Below, piece by piece: positions 1 through 7,713 of a DNA stretch of 64,000 nucleotides. Position numbers and translations under genes: made by a program. Source of the stretch: Sinomonas terrae. GTDB taxonomy: Bacteria > Actinomycetota > Actinomycetes > Actinomycetales > Micrococcaceae. The stretch lies in NCBI RefSeq assembly GCF_022539255.1, contig NZ_JAKZBV010000001.1, forward strand, positions 1,178,001 through 1,242,000. Direction: 5' to 3'. A model generated the notes under the pieces. It was not told where the DNA came from and searched no databases. It worked only from the letters and a program-made list of their open reading frames with translations. How positions within the stretch are numbered: position 1 is the stretch's first letter; the number at the start of each line of letters is the position of its first letter.

Positions 1-207
1 GCCGAGGAGCGGGAGCGTGGGCGGTTCGGCACCGAGGCCTAGGTAGGCCGTGAGCGTGCCCCCTTCCGGGACGGTGCTGGTGGCCCACGCGAAGCCGTGG
101 AACGCGATCCCCGCGCCCGCCGCCTCGCGCTCGTCGCTGCTCATCGCACGACGACGCTGCCACACTTCCGCGCGCAGGCTGCGCTTGCGCTCTGCTGCAG
201 TTTCCAC
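1..207 (-). CDS. 5-formyltetrahydrofolate cyclo-ligase, N-terminal part (runs off window)
   Basis: Only the first 69 codons are present. The product would convert 5-formyl-THF to 5,10-methenyl-THF with ATP in cytosolic one-carbon metabolism. Visible are a basic N-terminal helix (KRSLRAEVWQRRRA) and the strand with TAYLGLGAEPPTLPLL, which matches the family pattern of a hydrophobic strand, Y, then EP-T-PLL. The start is taken as GTG at 207: an in-frame TAG lies at 219-217 and there is no ATG upstream of codon 22. The gene is divergent from galU, an arrangement known from other actinobacteria. The catalytic C-terminal half lies outside the window, so identification rests on the N-terminal pattern and the neighbour. 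Confidence 0.72.
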   Translation of the reverse strand, partial: METAAERKRSLRAEVWQRRRAMSSDEREAAGAGIAFHGFAWATSTVPEGGTLTAYLGLGAEPPTLPLLG

Positions 208-213
208 CCTGAG

Positions 214-219
214 AGCCTA
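214..219 (-). promoter_or_regulatory. -10 box TAGGCT, leaderless promoter of the cyclo-ligase
   Basis: On the minus strand TAGGCT is followed by six bases (CTCAGG) and then the GTG start at 207. The spacing TANNNT-N6-RTG is that expected when transcription starts on the start codon. No Shine-Dalgarno sequence can fit in the gap. Confidence 0.55.
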
Positions 220-264
220 TCCGCCAGGCTTGTCATCCGGCTCCGCACCTGCGGAATCGTCGTA

Positions 265-270
265 TAGAGT
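265..270 (+). promoter_or_regulatory. -10 box TAGAGT, leaderless promoter of galU
   Basis: TAGAGT at 265-270 is followed by six bases and the GTG start of galU at 277, matching TANNNT-N6-RTG. There is no ribosome binding site between box and start, so a leaderless mRNA is inferred. No good -35 hexamer is visible 17-18 bases upstream. Confidence 0.55.
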
Positions 271-276
271 GACAGC

Positions 277-1200
277 GTGTCGACCACGAAGCCAGTCAGG
301 AAAGCTGTCATCCCTGTCGCCGGGCTGGGTACCCGGTTCCTTCCGGTGACGAAGGCCATGCCCAAGGAAATGCTGCCCGTGGTGGACAAGCCCGCCATCC
401 AGTACGTCGTCGAGGAAGCGGTCTCCGTCGGGCTCGACGACATCCTCATGATCACCGGTCGCAACAAGCGCGCTCTCGAGGACCACTTCGACCGCGTCCC
501 CTCGCTTGAGGCGACTCTCGAGGAGAAGGGCGATGAGAAGAAGCTCGCCGCCATCCAGGAGTCCAACAACCTTGGTGACATTCACTATGTGCGTCAGGGG
601 GATCCGAAGGGGTTGGGGCATGCGGTGCTGTGTTCGCAGCGGCATGTGGGGGCTGAGCCGTTCGCGGTGCTGCTGGGCGATGACCTGATCGATGAGCGTG
701 ATGAGCTGCTGGGGGAGATGATCCGGGTGCAGCAGGCCACGGGTGGGTCCGTGGTGGCGTTGATGGAGGTTCCGCGGGAGGCGATCTCGGCGTACGGGTG
801 TGCGATGGTCAGCCCTGTGGAGGGGGAGTCGTTCGTGCAGGTGCATGGGCTGGTGGAGAAGCCGGCGCCGGAGGATGCGCCGTCGAATCTGGCGATCATC
901 GGCCGGTATGTGCTGCATCCGGCGGTGTTCGGGGTGCTGGAGGAGACGGAGCCCGGCCGTGGCGGGGAGATCCAGCTGACGGATGCGCTGCAGACCCTGG
1001 CCCGTCGTGAGGGCGAGGGCGGGGGCGTGTACGGGGTCGTGTTCCGGGGGCGCCGGTACGACACGGGCGACAAGCTCAGCTACCTCAAGGCCGTCGTCAC
1101 CCTCGCATGTGGCCGCGAAGAGTTCGGCGAGGACCTGCGGTCATGGCTGCGAGATTTCGTGTCCGAGGGCGCTGATGTGCCTTCGACCGCAGGCGCCTGA
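277..1200 (+). CDS. galU: UTP-glucose-1-phosphate uridylyltransferase GalU
   Basis: GalU makes UDP-glucose from UTP and glucose-1-phosphate for cell-envelope glycans and galactose metabolism. The 307-residue protein has the nucleotidyltransferase signature GLGTRFLPVTKAMPKEMLPV at residues 16-35, with the G-x-G-T-R loop and the conserved lysine of PKEM. It also has VDKPAIQYVVEEA, LLGDD near residue 130 and GEIQLTDAL near residue 230, all typical of bacterial GalU at full length. The GTG start at 277 is chosen because the family motif begins at the usual distance from it and a -10 box sits seven bases upstream. The following acetyltransferase starts five bases after the stop, so the two are probably cotranscribed. 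Confidence 0.96.
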   Translation: MSTTKPVRKAVIPVAGLGTRFLPVTKAMPKEMLPVVDKPAIQYVVEEAVSVGLDDILMITGRNKRALEDHFDRVPSLEATLEEKGDEKKLAAIQESNNLGDIHYVRQGDPKGLGHAVLCSQRHVGAEPFAVLLGDDLIDERDELLGEMIRVQQATGGSVVALMEVPREAISAYGCAMVSPVEGESFVQVHGLVEKPAPEDAPSNLAIIGRYVLHPAVFGVLEETEPGRGGEIQLTDALQTLARREGEGGGVYGVVFRGRRYDTGDKLSYLKAVVTLACGREEFGEDLRSWLRDFVSEGADVPSTAGA

Positions 1201-1205
1201 CGACT

Positions 1206-1823
1206 ATGTGGGGGCCCGGCGCCTGGCCGGTCTCGCTCGGATCGGGCGATATCGGACTGCGCCCGATCCGCCTCTCTGACCGCGCCGAGTGGATGGCGCT
1301 CCGGGCGCGGAACGCTGAATGGCTTGCACCTTGGGAGGCCTCAAACCCGCAGCCCGGGGGCAGCCTGCCGACCTTCCGCCAGATGGTCCGCTCGCTGAAC
1401 CAGCAGGCGCGCGAGGGTTCGGCGCTGCCGTTCGTCATCACTCTTGCGGACCCCCGCATGAGCCGGCCGCCCATCGTGGGGCAGCTGACCGTTTCCTCGA
1501 TCATCTGGGGCTCAGCCCTCATGGCCACTCTCGGTTACTGGGTGGACCACGAGCACGCTGGCCGCGGCATTGCCCCGACAGCCGTGGCCCTCGCCACCGA
1601 CCACTGCTTCTTCTCCCTGGGCCTGCACCGGATGGAGATCAACATCAGGCCGGAGAACGGGCCGAGTCTTCGGGTCGTCGAGAAGCTCGGGTTCCGGTAC
1701 GAAGGGCTCCGTCCGCGGTACCTGCACATCGCAGGGCAATGGGCGGACCACGAATCGTTCGCCCTCACGGCGGAGGAAGTGCCCGAGGGCCTTACCGCTC
1801 GCTGGCTTGCATCGCGAGCCTGA
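1206..1823 (+). CDS. GNAT family N-acetyltransferase, RimJ/RimL-like
   Basis: The 205-residue protein is a GCN5-related acetyltransferase of the RimJ/RimL type, which acetylates protein N-termini or small amines using acetyl-CoA. Family marks are LRPIRLSDRAEWMALRARN near the N-terminus, the acetyl-CoA pyrophosphate loop in EHAGRGIAPTAVALATDH, and the C-terminal NGPSLRVVEKLGFRYEGLRP. It starts five bases after galU with no clear Shine-Dalgarno sequence, so translation may be coupled. In corynebacteria and relatives galU, a molybdopterin biosynthesis gene and rimJ lie in this order; here the molybdopterin gene is absent. The true substrate cannot be read from sequence. Confidence 0.9.
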   Translation: MWGPGAWPVSLGSGDIGLRPIRLSDRAEWMALRARNAEWLAPWEASNPQPGGSLPTFRQMVRSLNQQAREGSALPFVITLADPRMSRPPIVGQLTVSSIIWGSALMATLGYWVDHEHAGRGIAPTAVALATDHCFFSLGLHRMEINIRPENGPSLRVVEKLGFRYEGLRPRYLHIAGQWADHESFALTAEEVPEGLTARWLASRA

Positions 1824-1904
1824 AATCGGCGCGTCTTACCGGAGTATGGCGACACACCGGCCGGAATCCGGCAGGGCACTGGGCTCGCCTCCTACGGTTT
1901 TGTC

Positions 1905-2852
1905 ATGGACTTCACTCTCAGCAGCTCGACGGTGCTCGGCGCCGCCGTTGTCCTGTGGCTGCTGTGGGGTGCGCCCTACCTGTTGCGTCGTCTCCGGCCT
2001 GCCGGAGAGACAGGCATCCTCTTGGCAGAGGCCAATGCGGACGACGACGAAGCGTCCCCCGCGCCGTCGTCCTCGTCTGGGTGGCAGCATCCGCGGGCGT
2101 CCACCGAGAAGCCGGAACCTGTCCCCGTCACCACCGCCCGTCGAACCCCGGAGGAGGGGAAGCACGTGACCGACCAGAACCCAGCCCCCAGCAGGCTGCG
2201 AATCCGCTGGGGACGCTGTGCGCTGGCCGGGATCGGTCTTCTTGGCCTCGTCGTTGCGCTCCTCGGGGGCGTGCTCTCGGCGTTCCAAATCGTGGCTGGC
2301 GCCGTGCCGCTCGGTGGCTTGGCCGTGCTTGTGGCCTCGGTCGCCGTCCTGCGCCAGCTCGCCCTTGGCGATCGCCGTCGTCGTCTCGACGCTGCCTTCC
2401 GCTCCGCCATGACCGCTGCTCCCGCTTCTCCACCGCGTTTGCCGGAGGCGCCGCGTCGCGAGTCGACCGAAGTGTTCGACCATCAGCCCATCCCCGAGCC
2501 GGCGCCAGCCCCCTTGAGTCGAGACCAGCTCCGTGCTGCGGCCCTGGATGTCGCGAAGGCTGCGCAGAAGTCTGCCGCTGAGGCGGCGAGCCGGGAAGGA
2601 GTGGCGGAAGCCGATCCTTGGGAGCCGGTTGAGGTTCCCAAGCCCGCCTATATGGAGTCCGCAAAGGCAGAGCGGGAGGCGCCGGAGCCATTCGAGGAGC
2701 CGGAGCAGCCAAAGCCCGAGGGCAAGGTCACACTCAAGCCGAAGCCGGAGACCGATGAGGCGCCCGGCGTTCGGAGTGTGCCGCCCGCGCGGCCAGCTGG
2801 CCGCGGCGCACTCGGCAACTTGGACGCCGTTCTCCAGCGGCGCCGGGCCTGA
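1905..2852 (+). CDS. Membrane protein of unknown function with long acidic, proline-rich tail
   Basis: I do not recognise this 315-residue protein as a named family. It has a hydrophobic segment at residues 9-28, a charged proline/serine-rich linker at about 40-98, two close membrane segments at about 105-127 and 130-150 followed by a basic stop (GDRRRR), then a cytoplasmic tail of roughly 160 residues. The tail is rich in Ala, Pro, Glu and Lys and is probably disordered. Codon use matches the neighbours. It lies 81 bases after the acetyltransferase on the same strand and may belong to the galU unit. A membrane scaffold role would be a guess. Confidence 0.75.
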   Translation: MDFTLSSSTVLGAAVVLWLLWGAPYLLRRLRPAGETGILLAEANADDDEASPAPSSSSGWQHPRASTEKPEPVPVTTARRTPEEGKHVTDQNPAPSRLRIRWGRCALAGIGLLGLVVALLGGVLSAFQIVAGAVPLGGLAVLVASVAVLRQLALGDRRRRLDAAFRSAMTAAPASPPRLPEAPRRESTEVFDHQPIPEPAPAPLSRDQLRAAALDVAKAAQKSAAEAASREGVAEADPWEPVEVPKPAYMESAKAEREAPEPFEEPEQPKPEGKVTLKPKPETDEAPGVRSVPPARPAGRGALGNLDAVLQRRRA

Positions 2853-2895
2853 GAATCTGCCCCGCTTTCATGTGCGGGGGCTAACGCGTACCGGA

Positions 2896-2901
2896 TACTC
2901 T
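2896..2901 (+). promoter_or_regulatory. -10 box TACTCT, leaderless promoter
   Basis: TACTCT is followed by seven bases and the ATG at 2909. There is no purine-rich ribosome binding site in between, so the SDR-like gene probably has a leaderless transcript. Confidence 0.5.
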
Positions 2902-2908
2902 CGCTTGT

Positions 2909-3685
2909 ATGACGCTTCTCGCAGTCGCAGGCGGCACCGGTCAGGCTGGCTCAGCGGTCGTCCGCGAAGCACTCGCTCGCGGGTACGAAGTCCGGTCATT
3001 CAGCCGGCGCCTTCCCGCGCCCGCGGCCGCCATCGAGGGCGTTGACTATGTCGCGGCCGATGCTGCGACGGGAGAGGGACTCGCGGCAGCGCTTGATGGC
3101 GCCCATGCTGTTGTGGATGCCTTGGAGGGTCGGGGAAGAGCCGCTCAGCGAGTCTTCCCCGAGGCCGGGCGGCGACTGCTTGCGGCCGCCCACGGGTCCG
3201 GCCTCCAGCGCGCGGTCATGCTGTCGATCGCCCAGTGTGATCAGGCGCCCTTCGGCTACTACCGCTCCAAGGTCGCCAAGGAGGAGGTGTACGACGCCGC
3301 GAAGCTGCCTACCGTCGTCGTTCGCGCCGCCCAGTTTCACTCACTGCTGGCCGAGATCTTCGCATACGGAAGCCGTCTCCACGTTGTGGCTTCGCTGCGC
3401 GGGGCCCAGATGCAGCCGATCGACGTAGCCGATGTGGCGCGTGCGCTCGTCGACGCGGCGGCCGAGGAACTGCCGGGGCACTTGCGACGCACGGTGAGCG
3501 GCCCCGAGACCAAGCCCGTGCGCGATTTTGCCCAGGAATGGAGGACGGCCGTGGGCTCGACGGCACGCATCCTGGACCTTCCGATGCCTGTCAGATTCTT
3601 CTCGCAGCGCCGCAATATCGCCCCCGGAACTGCCTTCGGAACCACCACGTTCGCGCAGTGGCTTGAGGGGCTCCGAGGGGCCTAG
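2909..3685 (+). CDS. NAD(P)-binding NmrA/SDR-like oxidoreductase
   Basis: The 258-residue protein starts with a Rossmann fold: strand LLAVAGG then the glycine motif GGTGQAGS at residues 8-15, giving an atypical extended-SDR/NmrA nucleotide site. A short YYRSK at residues 117-121 occupies the place of the SDR Y-x-x-x-K pair. Proteins of this kind act as NAD(P)H-dependent reductases or as redox sensors without catalysis. The length (about 250 residues) fits the NmrA-like group better than classical epimerases. Substrate and pathway are unknown; it stands alone between the galU group and a tRNA. Confidence 0.82.
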   Translation: MTLLAVAGGTGQAGSAVVREALARGYEVRSFSRRLPAPAAAIEGVDYVAADAATGEGLAAALDGAHAVVDALEGRGRAAQRVFPEAGRRLLAAAHGSGLQRAVMLSIAQCDQAPFGYYRSKVAKEEVYDAAKLPTVVVRAAQFHSLLAEIFAYGSRLHVVASLRGAQMQPIDVADVARALVDAAAEELPGHLRRTVSGPETKPVRDFAQEWRTAVGSTARILDLPMPVRFFSQRRNIAPGTAFGTTTFAQWLEGLRGA

Positions 3686-3740
3686 TCAACTTGTCTTGAA
3701 CGTCTCCGCCCAGTAAGGTTGAAGCCGCACCAAGCACCAC

Positions 3741-3813
3741 GGGGTCTTAGCTCAGTTGGTAGAGCGCTTCGTTCGCATCGAAGAGGTCAGGGGTTCAAAT
3801 CCCCTAGGCTCCA
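3741..3813 (+). tRNA. tRNA-Ala (anticodon CGC)
   Basis: The 73-base cloverleaf folds fully. Acceptor arms GGGGTCT and AGGCTCC include the G3:U70 wobble pair that marks alanine tRNA. The D arm is present (AGCTCAGTTGGTAGAGC), the anticodon stem CTTCG/CGAAG encloses loop TTCGCAT with anticodon CGC, and the T arm is AGGGGTTCAAATCCCCT. The discriminator base is A; CCA is not encoded. It reads GCG alanine codons. Confidence 0.96.
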
Positions 3814-3822
3814 CATGTTTTT

Positions 3823-3855
3823 AGAACGCCCTCGGCATTTGCCCGGGGGCGTTCT
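3823..3855 (+). terminator. Hairpin terminator after tRNA-Ala
   Basis: The arms AGAACGCCC and GGGCGTTCT, extended by CGG/CCG around a CATTTGC loop, form a stem of about 12 pairs with one mismatch directly after the tRNA. A short T-containing stretch follows. It probably ends the tRNA transcript. Confidence 0.7.
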
Positions 3856-3918
3856 GCGTGTTTGTGCCGCGTTTCGCGTTTGTGGGGTGAACTAGGAGCG
3901 GGCTAGTGCGCTGGATTC

Positions 3919-4576
3919 GCCGGTTGGCCTCGCTTCCACCGGCTCGCCCCATAGTCGCCGGGGCTGGCCCCCGCTGATCCGGCCGAACCCCTTCCCCGAT
4001 ACGTTTCCGCCGGTTGGCCGGAAAGGACGCCGGGGCTGGCCCCCGCTGATCCGGCCGAGCCCCTTCCCCGATGCGTTTCCGCCGGTTGGCCGGAAAGGAC
4101 GCCGGGGCTGGCCCCCGCTGATCCGGCCGAGCCCCTTCCCCGATGCGTTTCCGGCGGTTGGCAGCAAAACGGCCGAGTGGCCGCCGAGGCGCCAGTTGGC
4201 CGAGAAAGGGGCCGGTTGGGTGCAGAGGCGCCGGCTGGCTGGGAAGGCGCCGGTTGGCTGCAGAGGCGCCGGGGCTGGCCCCCGCTGATCCGGCCGAGCC
4301 CCTTCCCCGACACGTTTCCGCACGCGTGACAGCAAAACCGCCGAGTGGCCGCAGAGGCGCCAGGTAGCCGGAGGGGCGCCGGTTGGGTGCAGAGGAGCCG
4401 GCTGGCCGGGAAGGCGCCGGTTGGCTGCAGAGGCGCCGGGGCTGGCCCCCGCTGATCCGACCGAGCCCCTTCCCCGATGCGTTTCCGCCGGTTGGCCTCG
4501 TTTCCGCCGCTTGGCCTCGTTTCCGCCGGTGGACTGCCTTTCCGCCGGTGGGCTGCGTTTCCGCCAGTTGGCCTCC
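3919..4576. repeat. Nested tandem array built from 19-bp modules (array A)
   Basis: The base module is the constant word GCCGGTTGGC plus nine variable bases. At the right end five modules start with TTTCC at 4482, 4501, 4520, 4539 and 4558, an exact 19-base period with variable parts such as CTCGTTTCC. In the middle the same word carries purine-rich segments such as TGCAGAGGC and TGGGAAGGC. A 50-base core beginning GCCGGGGCTGGCC recurs at 3957, 4029, 4101, 4268 and 4435: first a 72-base period (3957-4100), then two 167-base periods (4101-4434). Each core can fold into a stem GGGGCTGGCC/GGCCGAGCCCC with one bulged base. The array separates the tRNA-Ala unit from the convergent DUF805 gene. No protein coding is evident. 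Confidence 0.88.
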
Positions 4577-4599
4577 GTCCGCCGCCGGTGCCGGTTCTC

Positions 4600-5076
4600 T
4601 CAGGCCTGCGGTGGATACGGCTGCTGCGGATACGGGGGTGGAGGGTAGGCCTGGCTCGGGCGGTCGAAGCGTTGCCCCGCCGGATTGGGAGGCATGATCA
4701 TGAACACGAAGAGCGCGATCCAGCCGAGCACCGGGATGAGCGCGAGCAGGAGCAGCCAGGCGCTGACATTCACATCGTGGAGCCGCCGAGCGCCTACTGC
4801 GAGCGAGGGAACGACTGTCGCGAGGAACCAGAGTGCGCCCAGCGCGTTCGACGTTCCCGTGTTGCCGTTGCCGCTAGATCCAGCAGCGTTGATAACGCCC
4901 GAGACTATGGCGGAGGCGAGGGCCCACCACCAGTATTCGCTTCGACTCGCCCGGCCCGAGAACACGGCGTACTTCTGCCAGAAGCGTTTGATCGCCTCGA
5001 TGGGCGGCGCTCCGTAGTAGGGGAGTTCGAGCGGGACATTGGCCTGAGTGGGATATCGGGGCTGATAGCTGGACAT
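4600..5076 (-). CDS. DUF805 family membrane protein
   Basis: The 158-residue protein matches the DUF805 (YhaH-like) family. It has the N-terminal signature YYGAPPIEAIKRFWQKYAVF followed by GRASRSEYWWW, membrane segments at about 48-65, 78-95 and 105-130, the motif VGARRLHDVNVSAW, and a C-terminal tail of proline and tyrosine repeats (YPPPPYPQQPYPPQA). The start at 5076 is chosen because GGAGGG lies about ten bases upstream and the family signature begins near it; a longer reading frame upstream is antisense to gluD. The function of DUF805 proteins is not established. Its 3' end abuts the 19-bp repeat array. Confidence 0.92.
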   Translation of the reverse strand: MSSYQPRYPTQANVPLELPYYGAPPIEAIKRFWQKYAVFSGRASRSEYWWWALASAIVSGVINAAGSSGNGNTGTSNALGALWFLATVVPSLAVGARRLHDVNVSAWLLLLALIPVLGWIALFVFMIMPPNPAGQRFDRPSQAYPPPPYPQQPYPPQA

Positions 5077-5159
5077 CGGTCGGCCCTCCTGCGCCGAGAG
5101 ATTCGATAGCGCCCATGCTAGGAGCGTCCGTAGCCCGCCGGAAGGGTGGAAGGCACCGG

Positions 5160-6011
5160 TTAACCGATTCCTGCAGGTACTCCCGCGCGCGCAGTCCGGC
5201 CCGTCCGCGCCGTGCGGCGGGAGATGCGCCGCTCCAGGTAGCGCGCGAAGTGGGAGATGAGGATGTTGGTCACGACGTAGACCGCCGCGATGACCAGATA
5301 GGTCTGGATGAGGTGGTTCGTGTAGGCGGTGAGATTGTTCGCCGTCTTCATGAGCTCCGGGTAGCTCACCGCGTAGCCGAGCGTCGTGTCCTTGAGCAGC
5401 ACGACGAGCTGGGCCACCATCGACGGCACGACAATCCGGACGGCCTGTGGCAGGACGATGAAGCGCGTCGCTTGGGAATGGCGCAGGCCGATGCTCAGCG
5501 CCGCCTCGACCTGCCCGGCCGGCAGGGCGAGGATGCCAGCGCGGAAGATCTCCGCCATGACGCCGGAGCTGCATAGCGAGATCGGGATGACGAGCTTCCA
5601 GAAGATGTCCGGGTTGATCCCATACGTCGGGAGTCCGCTCACAAAGACGTACACGACGAGCAGCAGCGGGACGGACCGGAAGAACTCGATGTACACCGTG
5701 GCGGGCCAGCGGAGCCACCGCCGCTGTGATGTCCGGCCAATCGCCATGAGCAGCGCGGTCGGGATGGCGATCACCGCGGATATCGCTGCGGCGATAGCCG
5801 TGTTGCCGAGCCCGGCCAGGAGGAACTGGATATAAGGCCACTGCGTGAACTCGGCCCAGCGGTCGCTCGCGAGCTGCCCCGCCGCACCGAAGCGCTGGAT
5901 GATGAGGACGACGACGGCGGCGATCACAACGATGCTCGCGGCCGTCACCAGCCGGATCACGCGGCGGCCGCGGGGACCGACGGCGTCGAAGACATGCTCC
6001 TGTGAGCTCAT
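5160..6011 (-). CDS. gluD: Glutamate ABC transporter permease GluD
   Basis: This is one of two permease subunits of a polar amino acid (glutamate-type) importer in the cytoplasmic membrane. The 283-residue protein has about five membrane segments and the EAA loop EAALSIGLRHSQATRFIVLP that docks the ATPase. It is of the HAAT/PAAT type, with NTAIAAAISAVIAIPTAL and FRSVPLLLVVY. The start ATG at 6011 overlaps the gluC stop in an ATGA and has GGAGGG upstream, so the longer in-frame start at 6026 is less likely. It belongs to the operon gluB-gluC-gluD on the minus strand. Confidence 0.93.
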   Translation of the reverse strand: MSSQEHVFDAVGPRGRRVIRLVTAASIVVIAAVVVLIIQRFGAAGQLASDRWAEFTQWPYIQFLLAGLGNTAIAAAISAVIAIPTALLMAIGRTSQRRWLRWPATVYIEFFRSVPLLLVVYVFVSGLPTYGINPDIFWKLVIPISLCSSGVMAEIFRAGILALPAGQVEAALSIGLRHSQATRFIVLPQAVRIVVPSMVAQLVVLLKDTTLGYAVSYPELMKTANNLTAYTNHLIQTYLVIAAVYVVTNILISHFARYLERRISRRTARTGRTARAGVPAGIG

Positions 6012-6655
6012 CTCTGCACCCTCCATCGCTTCTCGAGCCACGCCCCGAACCCTCCGGCCAGAAGCGAGATGACGACGTACGCGAACGCGGCGACCATGTA
6101 CGCAGTCAGGCCGAGCGCGGCTTGGTTGTTGATCTCCGAGACCTGAAGCGTGAGGTCCTTCACGCCGATCACGCCAGCGAGCGAAGAACTCAGGAGGATG
6201 CCGATGAAGACATTGACGAGTGGCTGCACCACGCTCCGGTAGGCCTGCGGGAACAGGACGTGCCGGAGGACGCCGAAGAAGTCGAGCCCGATGGAGCGGG
6301 CCGCTTCGATCTGCCCCACCGAGACCGCGTTCACTCCCGTGCGGATCGCCTCGCACGTGAAGGCGCCCCCGAGCAGGGCCATCGAGAGCGCGGCGCACGT
6401 GAAGAGGTCGAACGTGATTCCGATGTCCGGCAGTCCGAACGTCACGACCACGAGCAGACTGATGAGCGGGATGTTGACGAAGAGTTCGACATAGAGCCGG
6501 CCGACGGCCCGCAACGGGACGATCGGGCTGATCCGGAACCCCGCCGCGACTGTCCCTAGCACGAGCGAGCCGACGAAGCTCACGGCCGTCAGCCGCGCCG
6601 TCATCCACAGCCCGGCGAGCAGCTCCGGCAGGTACGTCGTGAAGAGTTCCTGCAT
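6008..6655 (-). CDS. gluC: Glutamate ABC transporter permease GluC
   Basis: The 215-residue membrane protein is the partner permease of GluD. It begins LPELLAGLWMTARLTAVSF, typical of GluC/GlnP proteins, has about five membrane segments and the EAA loop IEAARSIGLDFFGVLRHVLF. It lies 15 bases downstream of gluB and overlaps gluD by four bases, indicating one transcript and translational coupling. The length fits the GluC family. Confidence 0.93.
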   Translation of the reverse strand: MQELFTTYLPELLAGLWMTARLTAVSFVGSLVLGTVAAGFRISPIVPLRAVGRLYVELFVNIPLISLLVVVTFGLPDIGITFDLFTCAALSMALLGGAFTCEAIRTGVNAVSVGQIEAARSIGLDFFGVLRHVLFPQAYRSVVQPLVNVFIGILLSSSLAGVIGVKDLTLQVSEINNQAALGLTAYMVAAFAYVVISLLAGGFGAWLEKRWRVQR

Positions 6656-6670
6656 CGCGTGCCCGCGGCC

Positions 6671-7645
6671 TCAGGCGCTGATCGCCGGGGGAGCGGGTGG
6701 CGCAGTCTTGACGACCTGCCCGACCGTTGCCTTCCAGAGCGCAGCCCACGAGCCGTCAGCCTCCATGACCTTGAGCCAGGCATTGACGAACGCGAGCGCG
6801 TCGCTGCCCTTGTGCAGCCCGATGCCGTAAGGGTCCGACGACCCGAAAGGCTCGCCGGCGAGCTTGACGTCATGGTTCTTGGCCGCATCGGAGAGCAGGA
6901 TCGACTGATCGATCACGTACGCGTCGACCCGGCCCTGCTGGACGGCGGCGAGGCACTTGGGGTTGTCGTCGAACGTCTGCACGTTCGCCTTGGGCGCGTA
7001 CTTCTGGAGGAGGGCGACGCCGGTGCTCGCCGCCTGGGTGGCGACGTTCTTGCCCGCGAGGTCGGCGACCGAGTTGATGTCGTTGTTGGTCGATTTGACG
7101 AGGATTGCTGACTGAGAGACGTAGTACGGACCGGCGAAGTCCACCTTCTGCTGCCGGGCCGGCGTGATCGAATAGGTCGCGACGATGAGGTCCACGGAGC
7201 TGTTCTGGAGAAGCGTCTCGCGCGTGTCGACCGTCACCTGGCTCAAGTTCTCCTTGGGCTGGCCCGTGATGTATTTCGCGAGCAGCTGCGAGATGCCCGC
7301 ATCGAATCCGGCGACCTTCCCGGTCTCGGGGTCACGGAGGGAGAAGAGCGACGACGTGTCCGTGCCACCGCGGTTGATGACGCCCCGGTCCTTGATGGCT
7401 TTCGCCCACGAGTTCGCTTCCACGAGCGAAGCGTCGGCGACGGCTCCCTTAGCAAGGACGGCGTCGTATGCCGCGAGGTCGATGACCGAACCGGACGTGC
7501 TGCCCGAGGTCCCCGAACCCGAGGCGGCCGGGAGGGACGGTGAGCTCGAGCATGCCGCGAGCGCCCCTGCTCCGAAGGCCCCGATCCCGAGGCCCAAGAG
7601 TCCTCGGCGCGTGAGCTCGCCCTGATTGACCTTGAGTCGATCCAT
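6671..7645 (-). CDS. gluB: Glutamate-binding lipoprotein GluB
   Basis: The 324-residue extracellular solute-binding protein (family 3) delivers glutamate or a related amino acid to GluCD. The N-terminus has LTRRGLLGLG with twin arginines at residues 13-14, then a lipobox ending at Cys32 (ALAAC), so export may use Tat with lipid anchoring. The SBP_bac_3 fold is shown by GFDAGISQLLAKY, DLIVATYSITPARQQKVDFAGPYYVS and the lobe with AGKNVATQAASTG. A Shine-Dalgarno GGGAGGAA precedes the ATG. It is first in gluBCD; the usual gluA ATPase is not upstream, where mdh lies instead. Confidence 0.93.
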   Translation of the reverse strand: MDRLKVNQGELTRRGLLGLGIGAFGAGALAACSSSPSLPAASGSGTSGSTSGSVIDLAAYDAVLAKGAVADASLVEANSWAKAIKDRGVINRGGTDTSSLFSLRDPETGKVAGFDAGISQLLAKYITGQPKENLSQVTVDTRETLLQNSSVDLIVATYSITPARQQKVDFAGPYYVSQSAILVKSTNNDINSVADLAGKNVATQAASTGVALLQKYAPKANVQTFDDNPKCLAAVQQGRVDAYVIDQSILLSDAAKNHDVKLAGEPFGSSDPYGIGLHKGSDALAFVNAWLKVMEADGSWAALWKATVGQVVKTAPPAPPAISA

Positions 7646-7680
7646 CCCAGTTCCTCCCGTTCCCTAGCGGCCACATGATC

Positions 7681-7706
7681 CGGCCGCTCTTTGGCCCCAG
7701 CGGCCG
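7681..7706 (-). terminator. Possible hairpin between mdh and gluB
   Basis: CGGCCGCT at 7681-7688 and AGCGGCCG at 7699-7706 form a perfect 8-bp stem with a 10-base loop, just downstream of the mdh stop. There is no T tract, so it could attenuate rather than end transcription into gluBCD. Confidence 0.4.
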
Positions 7707-7713
7707 TAGGTTC

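Noticed and set aside
3892..4367. Frames of 74-147 codons in array A with repeats such as GRGSAGSAGASPG
   Set aside because: Repeat-derived frames open on both strands with no start signal or known domain.
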